Shown: piece by piece, positions 15,236 to 23,910 of the stretch
Layout: every line of letters begins with the position of its first letter
Numbering within the stretch: the stretch's first letter is position 1
From: Candidatus Daviesbacteria bacterium
GTDB lineage: Bacteria; Patescibacteriota; Microgenomatia; Daviesbacterales; UBA10151
DNA length: 45,757 nt
NCBI GenBank assembly: GCA_028712705.1
Contig: JAQTPP010000005.1
Coordinates: 1-45,757, forward strand
Reading direction: 5' to 3'
The notes under the pieces: model-generated
The model's database searches: none
What the model was told of the DNA's origin: nothing
Seen by the model: only the letters and a program-made list of their open reading frames with translations
Translations under genes and position numbers: made by a program

Positions 15236-15808
15236 ATGGAGGAGTTGATTGATTTAAATAGCCGATGGAAACATTGGCATTACAAGAATACTGCTTTGCT
15301 CGTTCTTAGCTTGATTGTCTTCTTTCTCTTTGCTGAGTATCCTGCTGTACGCAATGCAATCGATTTAATTGGTAGCTTTGGATATATTGGAGCTTTTATT
15401 ACAGGAATACTCTTTGTTTCCATCTTTACTGTAGCTCCAGCAGCAGTGGTACTCTATTTTCTTGCAGACAATCTTAATCCCCTGCTGGTAGCTTTGTTTG
15501 CCGGAATGGGTGCGGTAGCTGGTGATTATCTAATCTTTAGGTTTTTAAAAGATCGTGTATTTGATGAACTTACACCATTATTTATGAAGAATGGTGGTAA
15601 TAAGATAGTAAAACTTTTTAAAACACCATATTTTGGATGGTTGCTCCCCTTGCTGGGAGCACTTATTATTGCTTCTCCCTTTCCGGATGAAGTAGGCATA
15701 GGATTACTTGGAGCGTCTAAGTTAAGAAACTGGCAGTTTCTTATTCTATCTTTCATATTAAACTCAATCGGGATATTTATAGTTATTATTACAGCAAGAT
15801 CTTTTTAG
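15236..15808 (+). CDS. Multi-pass membrane protein, DedA/VTT-like
   Basis: 190 residues with five or six hydrophobic segments. [29 protein letters not shown] and [21 protein letters not shown] resemble the re-entrant loop and G-x-x-x-G-D/Y regions of SNARE-associated (DedA/VTT) proteins, although the family Arg/Pro signature is weak. The C-terminal half has [21 protein letters not shown], also DedA-like in placement. DedA proteins move lipid carriers across the membrane in other bacteria. The 3' end overlaps the sod gene by 20 bases. Confidence 0.6.
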   Translation: MEELIDLNSRWKHWHYKNTALLVLSLIVFFLFAEYPAVRNAIDLIGSFGYIGAFITGILFVSIFTVAPAAVVLYFLADNLNPLLVALFAGMGAVAGDYLIFRFLKDRVFDELTPLFMKNGGNKIVKLFKTPYFGWLLPLLGALIIASPFPDEVGIGLLGASKLRNWQFLILSFILNSIGIFIVIITARSF

Positions 15809-16409
15809 CTCGGGTGAATCTTTTATCGACTTCTCCCCAGTTGATGATATTCCAAAAAGCATCAATAAATTTAGATCTTTCATTTTGGTAGTCAAGATAA
15901 TAAGCGTGTTCCCAAACATCCAGAACTAACAAAATCTTAAAACCTGGATAAAGGTTAACATTATGCTTCTCAATTTGCATCACTAAAAGCCTTTTTGTTT
16001 GCTGACAATAAGCAAGCGCTCCCCAGCCTGAACCCTCTACCGTCGAGGCTGTTTGAGAGAACTCTTGCTTAAAGCGTTTGGTACTACCAAACTCTAATTT
16101 TATAACGTTTGCTAAAACACCTTTTGGTTCACCGCCTCCACCTTTTTCAACCGGGGCCATATTTTCCCAAAAAAGTGAATGGAGAACATGTCCGCCAATG
16201 TTAAAAGACAACTCTTTTAAGATTGCTTTCATGTCCAAATTACTGCCTTCTTTTCTTGATTTTTCTATTCTTTCTAAAATCGCATTTGTACCATTGACAT
16301 ATCCTTGATGGTGTTTTTGATGATGAATCATCAATTGTCTCTCTGAAATATAAGGCTCAAGATCATGATAGCCGTAGGGCAGTTTTGGTAATTGATAAAA
16401 TTTAGCTAT
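15789..16409 (-). CDS. Fe/Mn superoxide dismutase, apparent AUA start codon
   Basis: 207 residues if read from ATA at 16409. The conserved N-terminal hook [20 protein letters not shown] lies in frame upstream of the first ATG (16334), directly after ATA. GGAGGTG sits seven bases before this ATA, and an in-frame TGA three codons earlier excludes a longer start. Metal ligands: His in [12 protein letters not shown], His in [10 protein letters not shown], and Asp/His in LDVWEHAYY. It removes superoxide. It lies 16 bases after the CopB gene, so copper and oxidative stress are probably handled from one transcript. A G-to-A sequencing error in the start is the alternative. Confidence 0.88.
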   Translation of the reverse strand: MAKFYQLPKLPYGYHDLEPYISERQLMIHHQKHHQGYVNGTNAILERIEKSRKEGSNLDMKAILKELSFNIGGHVLHSLFWENMAPVEKGGGGEPKGVLANVIKLEFGSTKRFKQEFSQTASTVEGSGWGALAYCQQTKRLLVMQIEKHNVNLYPGFKILLVLDVWEHAYYLDYQNERSKFIDAFWNIINWGEVDKRFTRAKKILL

Positions 16410-16425
16410 CCTCTTTCACCTCCTT

Positions 16426-18519
16426 TTAGTTTGTAATTAGCAAATCTTTTTCTACTCTTTTCAGAGACACAGCATTTACTGCCACAATAATTGAGGAAGC
16501 TGACATTAAAAGCGCAGAAACTTCAGGCCTTAGAGTGATTCCGTAACTGGGATAGAAAACTCCGGCAGCAACAGGAATAGCTAAAATATTATAAACACTT
16601 GCCCAGACAAGATTTTGTTTCATTTTTCTCACTGTAGCCTTACTAAGACGTATGGCCCGCAATATATCGACTGGATCAGATTTCATGAGAACTATATCGG
16701 CAGTCTCAATTGCCACATCAGTTCCGGCTCCTATCGCTATTCCAATATCGGCTTGCGCCAAAGCCGGAGCATCATTCACCCCATCTCCCACCATTGCCAC
16801 AAATTTACCCTCACTTTGAAGTTGTTTAATATACTTAGCCTTATCCTCAGGTAAAACTTCGGCAAACACCCGATCGATGCCAAGTTTCTTACCAATCACC
16901 TCAGCTGTTTTTTTATTGTCTCCAGTAACCATAACCACCTCTAAGCCAAGTTCTTCTATCCGCTTTATGGCCACAAAAGTACTTTTTTTGACGGTATCGG
17001 CTGCTGCCGCAACCCCTCTTACTTTACCGTCAACCGCTAAAATCATCAGCGTCTTACCCTCGCGCAGCAGACGTTCAACATCTTTTTGTACAGAATCAAG
17101 GTTAACTTTTCGATCCTGCATAAGTTTAATTGCGCCAACTAGAACATGCTGACCTCCAACTACCGCTTCAACTCCGTGACCGGCAATTGAGGAAAATTTG
17201 TCTACACTTTGCAGGGTTAATTTTCGCCTTTTTGCTTCTTCTAAAACTGCTTTGCTCAAGGGATGAGCAGATTTAGCTTCAACCGCAGCAGTAAGGCGCA
17301 AAACTGTATTGGCACTAAATCCCTTAACTGCTACCACATCGGTAATTTTGGGTTTACCTTCTGTCAAAGTGCCGGTTTTATCCAATACCACTGTCTGGAT
17401 CTTTGAGGTTTGTTCAAGAGTAGTCGCGTCCTTGATAAGGATATTGTGTTTAGCGCCCAGGCCAGTACCAACTGCTACGGCCGTGGGAGTAGCCAAACCC
17501 AGGGCATCAGGACAGGCAATGACGATTGCAGAAACCGCAAAGGTTAACGCCAGCAACAACCCCTCTCCGGCAATAAAAAACCAGAATATAAAAGTTAACA
17601 AACCTGCGCCAATTGCCAATATGACTAAATATTGTGCAGCACGATCTGCAATCCTTTGCCCCGGTGCTTTGGAATTTTGGGCAGTCTCAACCATCTTCAC
17701 AATCTGTGCAAGAACAGTATCCATACCTATTTTAGTTGCCTTAAATTTCACTGATCCTGATTGATTGATCGAGCCCCCAATCACCTGATCCCCCACCTTC
17801 TTAAAAACAGGCAATGATTCGCCGGTGACCAAAGACTCATCAACCGACGTTTTCCCTTCCAAAACTTGCCCATCAACCGGCACTTTATCGCCTGGTTTAA
17901 GCAGTAAAATGTCGTTGATTTTAACTTCAGACGTAGGTACAATAATCTCTTTGCCATTCCTGATTACTCTGGCTTGAGGTGGTACAAGATCAAAAAGCGC
18001 CCGCAGCGCCTCAGAGGTACCTTTTCTTGATTTCATTTCCATCCAATGGCCAAAAAGGACAAAGGTAACAAGAAGCGCTGCTGCTTCAAAAAAAGTTTCC
18101 CCACCCACAAAAACAGTGATAAAAACGCTAAAAAGATAGGCAGCAAACACGCCTGTGGCAATTAAAACCATCATGTTAAGAGTTTTATTTTTTAAAGCCT
18201 GATAAGCACCGATTGAAAAAATAGAACCAAACTTAAATACAACAGGGGTTGTTAACAAAAACAGCAACCAATTATGAGGAATGGGAGTTGGTAATTCAAT
18301 TCCTAAAAACTCAGTAAAAACAGGCGAATAAAGAAAAATAGGAATGGAAAACAGCAGCGACCACAAAAAACGATTACGCATATCCTTTTCCATAAAAGCG
18401 GCCATTCGAGGGTCAACCATCGCTTGTTCATGATCACCATGGTTCATCTGACTCATATCATGCTCAGCCGGTCTATGCTTTGCATGGGAATGATTCATTG
18501 AATGGTGATTCATTTTCAT
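16426..18519 (-). CDS. copB: Copper-type P1B ATPase (CopB-like)
   Basis: 697 residues. A His/Met-rich N-terminus (MNHHSMNHSHAKHRPAEH, MSQMNHGDHE) replaces the Cys-type metal domains. Actuator motif VTGESLPV, phosphorylation site DKTGTLTEGKP, and nucleotide/hinge motifs SAHPLSKAV and MVGDGVNDAPALAQADIG are all present, with about eight membrane helices. The ion-path motif is CPDALGLATP; CopB proteins usually have CPH, so the metal-binding His is Asp here. Expected to export Cu+ or Cu2+, though the changed motif leaves the ion open. It is the second gene of an FMN reductase-copB-sod operon. Confidence 0.88.
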   Translation of the reverse strand: MKMNHHSMNHSHAKHRPAEHDMSQMNHGDHEQAMVDPRMAAFMEKDMRNRFLWSLLFSIPIFLYSPVFTEFLGIELPTPIPHNWLLFLLTTPVVFKFGSIFSIGAYQALKNKTLNMMVLIATGVFAAYLFSVFITVFVGGETFFEAAALLVTFVLFGHWMEMKSRKGTSEALRALFDLVPPQARVIRNGKEIIVPTSEVKINDILLLKPGDKVPVDGQVLEGKTSVDESLVTGESLPVFKKVGDQVIGGSINQSGSVKFKATKIGMDTVLAQIVKMVETAQNSKAPGQRIADRAAQYLVILAIGAGLLTFIFWFFIAGEGLLLALTFAVSAIVIACPDALGLATPTAVAVGTGLGAKHNILIKDATTLEQTSKIQTVVLDKTGTLTEGKPKITDVVAVKGFSANTVLRLTAAVEAKSAHPLSKAVLEEAKRRKLTLQSVDKFSSIAGHGVEAVVGGQHVLVGAIKLMQDRKVNLDSVQKDVERLLREGKTLMILAVDGKVRGVAAAADTVKKSTFVAIKRIEELGLEVVMVTGDNKKTAEVIGKKLGIDRVFAEVLPEDKAKYIKQLQSEGKFVAMVGDGVNDAPALAQADIGIAIGAGTDVAIETADIVLMKSDPVDILRAIRLSKATVRKMKQNLVWASVYNILAIPVAAGVFYPSYGITLRPEVSALLMSASSIIVAVNAVSLKRVEKDLLITN

Positions 18520-18528
18520 AAATTATTC

Positions 18529-19092
18529 CTAGCTCTTTTTTGATAAAGCTAATTCGGAAGTCCAGGCAACCAAAGCCTCCAGTAACTCCTTTATTTTATT
18601 TCTCGTATAATCATCTATTAAGTTACCTTGTTTATCAAACTTCTCCGGGGCATTAGGTATCATTACTTCCGGCCGATTTAAGGGAAACATATTTAAGAAA
18701 ACAAATATCTGTCTTAAATGATATTGAGCCCTGGAAGTTCCCAACATCCCGGGAGATGCTCCCATAATACCTGCAGGCTTGCCTTCCCAGCTGTTATCTG
18801 CATACGGACGAGATGCCCAATCAATGGCATTTTTCAAAACCCCCGGAACGGAGTAATTATATTCGGGGGTTACAAACAAAATTGCATCTGCTGCTCTGAT
18901 TGCCTTCTTTAGCTTTTTTACTACTTCGGGAGGGTTATTTTCCTGATCTTGATTAAATGGAGGAATTTTTCCCAAAGAGTCAAAAATCCCAAGGGTAGCA
19001 TTTTTAGGTACCAAACCCTGAGCAGCTTTAAGCGCTGCTTTATTAAATGAGTCTTTCCGTAAACTCCCTGCCATTGCTAAGATTTTGATCAT
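18529..19092 (-). CDS. NADPH-dependent FMN reductase family protein
   Basis: 187 residues from ATG at 19092, with GGAG about eleven bases upstream; a longer reading to 19206 adds a non-conserved leader. FMN phosphate loop GSLRKDSFNKAALKAAQ, then FVTPEYNYSVPGVLKNAIDWASRP, the hallmark segment of the NQO/ArsH/ChrR-type flavoprotein family. It reduces quinones, metals or azo compounds with NAD(P)H. First gene of the operon with copB (nine bases apart) and sod, consistent with redox-stress defence. Confidence 0.87.
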   Translation of the reverse strand: MIKILAMAGSLRKDSFNKAALKAAQGLVPKNATLGIFDSLGKIPPFNQDQENNPPEVVKKLKKAIRAADAILFVTPEYNYSVPGVLKNAIDWASRPYADNSWEGKPAGIMGASPGMLGTSRAQYHLRQIFVFLNMFPLNRPEVMIPNAPEKFDKQGNLIDDYTRNKIKELLEALVAWTSELALSKKS

Positions 19093-19182
19093 AGTCTTAG
19101 CTTCTCCAACGCGCTTGACGCGCAACTGCTTTATTATACTATTTTTGAAAATGGTAATGCTAGAGTAATTCAAAATTACTTC

Positions 19183-19464
19183 GTGTTGTATACCAGCTTT
19201 CATCAATTCCTCCTTTCAGCAGTAAAAAATGCTGGCGGAAGAAAAGTTTCCATCACTCACACGCTAATTATCTGGACAGGCATTCTTCTGGCCATTTTTG
19301 GTGCCCTGGTAGCAGCTCTGGGACTGGGAGGAGTAACTACTTTTACTTTCAAATGGAAAGACATTATTGAACTAAATAGTACCAGTGTGGGAATAATTAT
19401 TATGATTGCGGGTGCAGCACAATTTTTGCTATATTCTAAAAAATTCGGCTCCTTAAATCCTTAA
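19183..19464 (+). CDS. Small two-helix membrane protein
   Basis: Up to 93 residues from GTG at 19183, but the true start is unclear: the conserved-looking part begins at about residue 20 (KVSITHTLIIWTGILLAIFG), and no ATG in frame precedes it. Two membrane helices (LIIWTGILLAIFGALVAALGL and GIIIMIAGAAQFLLY) with a loop between. No family recognised. It lies just before the cupredoxin gene on the same strand. Confidence 0.5.
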   Translation: MLYTSFHQFLLSAVKNAGGRKVSITHTLIIWTGILLAIFGALVAALGLGGVTTFTFKWKDIIELNSTSVGIIIMIAGAAQFLLYSKKFGSLNP

Positions 19465-19501
19465 GGTTATTTAAAACTCTGGTATTCAGGATTATAAATG
19501 T

Positions 19502-19507
19502 TATAAT
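19502..19507 (+). promoter_or_regulatory. -10 box of the cupredoxin gene
   Basis: TATAAT seven bases before the ATG at 19515; no clear -35 at 17 bases. Predicted leaderless. Confidence 0.55.
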
Positions 19508-19514
19508 TAAGCTG

Positions 19515-19931
19515 ATGACTAAGAAAAATCTTTTAATAGTCTTCATTGTCATTATCATTCTAGTTTTTTTAATTATCTTATTTATAAAAAATAACAGCTA
19601 TACTAGTACGCCAAGTTCCTCTTTTCCCCAACAAACAATTACTCCCCAACCAACAGCTTCTTCAGGACAAGAAATAGCTACTAAAAATCAGGTTATTATT
19701 GAAAAAAATTCCTTTAACCCACAAGAGATTTCCATCAAAGCTGGAGATACAGTTACTTGGGTTAACAATGATTCCTATAATCATACAGTTACAGGTTCTA
19801 ATGGAGCATTTGATAGTGGAAACGTGGCTAGCGGAGCTAAATTTAGTTTTACTTTTCCCAAAGCCGGAACTTTCTCCTATGCCTGCGGCATCCACCCATT
19901 TATGCAAGGAAGGGTTGTTGTTAACGAATAG
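19515..19931 (+). CDS. Membrane-anchored cupredoxin (plastocyanin-like)
   Basis: 138 residues. One N-terminal membrane anchor (LLIVFIVIIILVFLIILFI), a Ser/Thr/Pro/Gln linker, and a type 1 copper domain from about residue 55. Ligands are visible: His in SYNHTVTGSN, then Cys, His and Met in YACGIHPFMQG. The protein should carry one copper on the outer face of the membrane and shuttle single electrons. The beta-propeller gene begins six bases after its stop, suggesting that the two act together. Confidence 0.88.
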   Translation: MTKKNLLIVFIVIIILVFLIILFIKNNSYTSTPSSSFPQQTITPQPTASSGQEIATKNQVIIEKNSFNPQEISIKAGDTVTWVNNDSYNHTVTGSNGAFDSGNVASGAKFSFTFPKAGTFSYACGIHPFMQGRVVVNE

Positions 19932-19936
19932 TGATT

Positions 19937-21526
19937 ATGAATTATAAAGCTATTGCTTTAGTTACCCTTTTTTTATTAGTTCTTTTTGGTATCTATTATA
20001 GTAATAGCAGTAAAAAAATATCATTATCGCAACCTGCAAAAGTAAACTTAAGCGAATGGCCAAGCGCCAATCAGAATTTTTCCAACACCAGAAGTGCTTT
20101 AAATGCCACAATTGACTTGACAAATATTTCTAATTTAAAACCTTTTTGGTCATTTCCCATCAAAGGCATCAGTGAATGGGGTGCAGCCACCACCAACCCT
20201 ATTATTATTGATAACATCGTTTATTTCCAGGATCTAAAAAGCAATATTTATGCAGTGGATTTTGAATCAGGCAAACAAATTTGGGAAAAAGAGTATAACC
20301 TGGATATTGCTGGTCCAGCCGGAGTATCTATTGAAAATGGCATGATTTTTGGCATTAAGGGGCATTTTGAAATAGTTGGACTGGATTTACAAGGGAAAGA
20401 GCTTTGGGCAACAAACTTATCAGAAAATCAAAATATTGGAATTGATATTCAAACAACTGCCCAGGGTGGAAAAGTTTATGTTTCCACTGTACCTGGAGTA
20501 AGCAATGAAAATTTTTATAAAGGAGGAGCTATAGGCATTCTTTATGCTCTTGATCAAAAAACAGGTAAAATTTTGTGGAGTTTTAACACTGTTGATTCAA
20601 AAGATATTTGGGGCAATAAAGATGTTAACAGCGGTGGTGGTGCCTGGTATCCACCAGCTATAGATACAGAAAAAGGAATTTTATATTGGGGATTGGGTAA
20701 TCCAGCCCCTTGGCCTGGCACAAAAGATTTTCCCAATGGCAGCAGCAGATTGGGTCCTAACCTCTATACCAACAGCTTAGTTGCTTTGAATCAACAAGAT
20801 GGAAAATTGCTCTGGTACAATCAGGTTTTGCCACACGATCTGTTTGATTATGATCTGCAAGTATCCCCCATTCTTACCACTTTAGATATCAGTGGCAGTA
20901 AAAAAGAGGTAATTATTGGAGCAGGTAAAATGGGAAAAGTATATTTGTTTGATAGAGAAAACGGAAAAACTATCTGGGAAACAAGTGTTGGGCAGCACTT
21001 AAATGATAATTTAAAAATATTGCCGGTGGGAGTTACTAAAGTTTCTCCCGGACCGCTGGGTGGAGTAGAGACCAACATGGCCTATTCTGATAACATGATT
21101 TTTGTGCCCATTGTTAATATGGTGGTTGAATATACTCCTTCTGAACTTGTGGCTAAATCATTCGATCTGGGAACTGGGAAAGGAGAACTGGTAGCTTTAG
21201 ATGCTGTAAGCGGAAAAATTCTTTGGAGCAATCAATTCGATTCAATAAATGTTGGAGCTGCGACTGTGGTAAATGATTTAGTGTTTACTGCCACTTTTAA
21301 TGGTAAAATTTATGCCTTCAATAAAAAAACAGGTGAGAAAGTTTGGGAATATCAAGCTCCGGGCGGAATAAATGGCTGGCCAGCAGTTAAAGATAATACC
21401 ATTATTTTTCCTGTAGGAATGGGCAAAAATCCAATACTTTTGGCTTTTAAAATAGGAGCAAATGGAATCATTCCTTCAAGTTCTCCACTACCCCCAGCAG
21501 GAGCTGGAAAAGGTTTTGGACAATAA
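19937..21526 (+). CDS. PQQ-type beta-propeller protein, membrane-anchored
   Basis: 529 residues from ATG at 19937 (a GTG two codons earlier is possible). An N-terminal hydrophobic anchor (IALVTLFLLVLFGIYY) is followed by repeated propeller blades with the GK-x-x-W docking motif: GKQIWEKEY, GKILWSFN, GKLLWYN, GKTIWETS, GKILWSN and GEKVWEYQ. GGGAWYPPAID and WGLGNPAPWPG resemble PQQ alcohol dehydrogenases. Whether PQQ is bound is unknown. With the adjacent cupredoxin this could be a small extracytoplasmic oxidation module. A Ser/Pro tail ends it. Confidence 0.8.
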   Translation: MNYKAIALVTLFLLVLFGIYYSNSSKKISLSQPAKVNLSEWPSANQNFSNTRSALNATIDLTNISNLKPFWSFPIKGISEWGAATTNPIIIDNIVYFQDLKSNIYAVDFESGKQIWEKEYNLDIAGPAGVSIENGMIFGIKGHFEIVGLDLQGKELWATNLSENQNIGIDIQTTAQGGKVYVSTVPGVSNENFYKGGAIGILYALDQKTGKILWSFNTVDSKDIWGNKDVNSGGGAWYPPAIDTEKGILYWGLGNPAPWPGTKDFPNGSSRLGPNLYTNSLVALNQQDGKLLWYNQVLPHDLFDYDLQVSPILTTLDISGSKKEVIIGAGKMGKVYLFDRENGKTIWETSVGQHLNDNLKILPVGVTKVSPGPLGGVETNMAYSDNMIFVPIVNMVVEYTPSELVAKSFDLGTGKGELVALDAVSGKILWSNQFDSINVGAATVVNDLVFTATFNGKIYAFNKKTGEKVWEYQAPGGINGWPAVKDNTIIFPVGMGKNPILLAFKIGANGIIPSSSPLPPAGAGKGFGQ

Positions 21527-21610
21527 AAAAGCAATTTTTCAATATGCTCCGTATTCCTAGTCTTAATCGAACTAAAATTTATCCAATTTATATACACTTT
21601 TAGAATTATC

Positions 21611-22147
21611 TCATTTACTAATAATTATAAAAATTCCACCCGTAACATTATTTCCGGTTGGTTGCCAAAATTCCATAAATTGCTGAGTTTTCCATTTCCT
21701 GTAAGGGCCGCCTTTTTCTCTATGTGGGTCATGAAGATAAACTACATTCTTATTTATGCCTAAAACAATTCTAAAGTGACCAATTAAAGGTTGGTCCTCT
21801 GTAAATTTTTGGCAAACGATTATGGGCAAGTGCAAATCTTCTATGAAAGTTTTTAAAAGATTCATAGAGTTTTCTACATTAGAATAATCGACTCTTCCCC
21901 AAAAAGAACGAAAACCTCTTTTTCTTGCATCTAACACAAGACTATCCGTAGTAATTCTAATATTCCCTGATCCATGAGGTTCTAGCTCTTGGTACCGCTT
22001 AAGAATATCCTCTTGAGAAACATCTTTTATACCATAATGCTTATAAATCATCTCCAAAACAGCTGCTCCGCAGGCATTTTCATTAATTTGGGCAATATAG
22101 GAGACTTTTAGTTTTCTACCAGATAAGTTATGACTAGTTTTGTTCAT
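21611..22147 (-). CDS. C39-like cysteine peptidase domain protein
   Basis: 178 residues. It has VSYIAQINENACGAAVLEMIY with the catalytic Cys in the family context (Q...N-x-C-G-x-x), a His in PLIGHFRIVLGI, and an Asp in VVYLHDPHR, the Cys-His-Asp order of C39 peptidases. No transporter domain is attached and no signal peptide is obvious, so it would be cytoplasmic or act on a leader peptide in trans. No bacteriocin-like precursor was seen nearby. Confidence 0.72.
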   Translation of the reverse strand: MNKTSHNLSGRKLKVSYIAQINENACGAAVLEMIYKHYGIKDVSQEDILKRYQELEPHGSGNIRITTDSLVLDARKRGFRSFWGRVDYSNVENSMNLLKTFIEDLHLPIIVCQKFTEDQPLIGHFRIVLGINKNVVYLHDPHREKGGPYRKWKTQQFMEFWQPTGNNVTGGIFIIISK

Positions 22148-22368
22148 ACCAACAAATGAGCAAATGGTTAGATTAAGAACAGTTCAGCTCCCCCGAGTTC
22201 AAGCACTTAGGACAATATCTTATCACTACTGAAGAGGAATTTGAGCCAATATTTATTTAACAGCTCTTACTTAACAGAAAACTCCGCTATTTTTTTTAAA
22301 GAATGTTTTGTATACTACACAACATAACTAAGTATTCTCCTGCTCTTAATTTTTGTTATATTTAATAT

Positions 22369-22584
22369 ATGGCCAAAGTTCCTTTTAATTCTATTTTTAA
22401 TGTAAACAGGGATGGCTCAGTCGAGCCAAGACAAACTATTAGGATTGGTGGAGTTACATTAGGATCGGGCATAAAAATGACTCCGGGCGTTTCTATTGCA
22501 GGCATAGATATAGCTGCATATAAAGATCGCGAATTAGAAATTACTACAGACGACGGAACCATCGTAATTACTGGCATCTACTAA
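22369..22584 (+). CDS. Small conserved-looking protein of unknown function
   Basis: 71 residues. Beta-rich and mostly charged or polar, with GGVTLGSGIKMTPGVSIAGI and a C-terminal ELEITTDDGTIVITGIY. No membrane helix and no signal. The ATG follows an AT-rich box (TATATTTAATAT) directly, consistent with leaderless expression. It lies four bases from the next gene. No family recognised. Confidence 0.55.
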   Translation: MAKVPFNSIFNVNRDGSVEPRQTIRIGGVTLGSGIKMTPGVSIAGIDIAAYKDRELEITTDDGTIVITGIY

Positions 22585-22587
22585 ATT

Positions 22588-22938
22588 ATGGCTTCTTCTA
22601 ATCCCCAAATTAAGATCCCCGATCTTCAGCTCGAAATAAGAGCTTTTTTTAAAGAATTTAGAGAAAAGGTGGAGGGACTACAAAGCTCTTTTAACACATA
22701 CAACAGCATTGTAATTGGTGTTTTATTACTAGGATTTATGGTGCTTCTATTCGCCTTGGCAACATTGCTTGTGCAATCCTGGCAGTTTAATACTACTTTT
22801 CAGAATGAATCAAATCAATTAAGAATACAGCAAGACTTAATTAAAAACACAGTTGATGTACAGAAAACTCTACTTCAGTCACAACAAGAAATAAAAAACA
22901 ATCTTGACGAAATCAAATCCGATCTACAAAATAGGTAA
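22588..22938 (+). CDS. Small membrane protein with coiled coil
   Basis: 116 residues. One membrane helix near residues 42-65 (IVIGVLLLGFMVLLFALATLL), flanked by helical, charged segments (RAFFKEFREKVEGLQSSF and a Gln/Lys-rich tail, TLLQSQQEIKNNLDEIKSDL) likely to form a coiled coil. Follows the 71-residue gene as an operon. No family recognised. Confidence 0.55.
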   Translation: MASSNPQIKIPDLQLEIRAFFKEFREKVEGLQSSFNTYNSIVIGVLLLGFMVLLFALATLLVQSWQFNTTFQNESNQLRIQQDLIKNTVDVQKTLLQSQQEIKNNLDEIKSDLQNR

Positions 22939-22993
22939 TCAAACTCCACGACTACCTGCTACTTGAATCAGAAGATAGTTTTTATCATTGGAG

Positions 22994-23428
22994 TCATTTA
23001 ACACTTAGTCCACCTAGTATAGGTATTGGCAGCTTTTCTCCTTGCGTAGTAATATCTGCTTGGCTTTTTTCTACCATCCCGTGATTAACTTTAAGTAAGA
23101 ATATAGCCATTGTGCAGTTTACTTCTCTCCCCCCATAGAGTCCATCATTTATCAGTTTCTCTTTTTGAATAGTTTTTAATCTTTTTATTGCTCTGCAAAA
23201 CTCCGGATGTAACAGCTTTTTTGTCTTATTCCCCTGCTCATCTTTTACCCTTGCCTTAACCCAATTATTAACAGTATCTGCATCTATCCCGAGATGAATG
23301 GCAAATCCTTCTACTGTAGGCAAACAACGTTTTCCATTGCTAAGTTTTGCTAGGTATTTATCCAGCTCTTCAACAAACGAAGGGTTGTATTTAGTAGGCC
23401 GACCGCCTGTGCTATTTTCCATACCCAA
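22994..23428 (-). CDS. Terminase-small-subunit-like DNA-binding protein
   Basis: 144 residues. GRPTKYNPSFVEELDKYLA at the start and CLPTVEGFAIHLGIDADTVNNWV (helix-turn-helix) match the phage DNA-packaging family, with YGGREVNCTMAIFLLKVNHGM as its C-terminal core. In phages the protein recognises packaging sites. No large terminase is present, so here it may be a relic or a repurposed regulator of the integrated element that runs to tRNA-Asn. Confidence 0.75.
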   Translation of the reverse strand: MGMENSTGGRPTKYNPSFVEELDKYLAKLSNGKRCLPTVEGFAIHLGIDADTVNNWVKARVKDEQGNKTKKLLHPEFCRAIKRLKTIQKEKLINDGLYGGREVNCTMAIFLLKVNHGMVEKSQADITTQGEKLPIPILGGLSVK

Positions 23429-23703
23429 AGGCTACCACTCAAACCAGTTACCTTGCAAATCCTCTTTTTTATTGTACCGAAAAACCTCAATAAAACTTAA
23501 TATGCTGGAAGCTAACAAAAGGTTAATAAAAGTTAGTATATTGAGATAGAATTTCTCTTAGAAACTGCTTCAAATCGTTTCAATAATACGCGTATACGTC
23601 CCTAAAAATTCAGGAAGCCTTTTTATCGTGTCAAAAAACTCTTACAGAAGTAGTATATACACGCGCGTATATGTTGTAGAAAACTCCGATGAGAGAGCTG
23701 AAA

Positions 23704-23892
23704 TTATTTTTTATTAATTTTCTTAGCCTCTCCGCTTTTTTTCCTTAAATTCTTAAAATACTCAAGCCCATATTTTGCTTTGGTGGCATTACCGCCCTTT
23801 CTGGCAACTTCACTTCTTTGTTGCGGAGTCATCTTGACAAGTCTGGCTTTACCAGCAATATGTGTTAATTCCCTTACTGTCATTTCTGCCAT
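23704..23892 (-). CDS. Small basic protein of unknown function
   Basis: 62 residues. Helical and lysine-rich, with MTPQQRSEVARKGGNATKAK followed by YGLEYFKNLRKKSGEAKK. The R/K-x-G-G-N-A-T-K/K-Y-G-x-E-Y-F pattern resembles small stress- or DNA-associated proteins. AAAGGAGGAAAT lies just before ATG, a strong ribosome site. Next to the GIY-YIG gene and in the same direction. Confidence 0.65.
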   Translation of the reverse strand: MAEMTVRELTHIAGKARLVKMTPQQRSEVARKGGNATKAKYGLEYFKNLRKKSGEAKKINKK

Positions 23893-23910
23893 ATTTCCTC
23901 CTTTCTAAAA

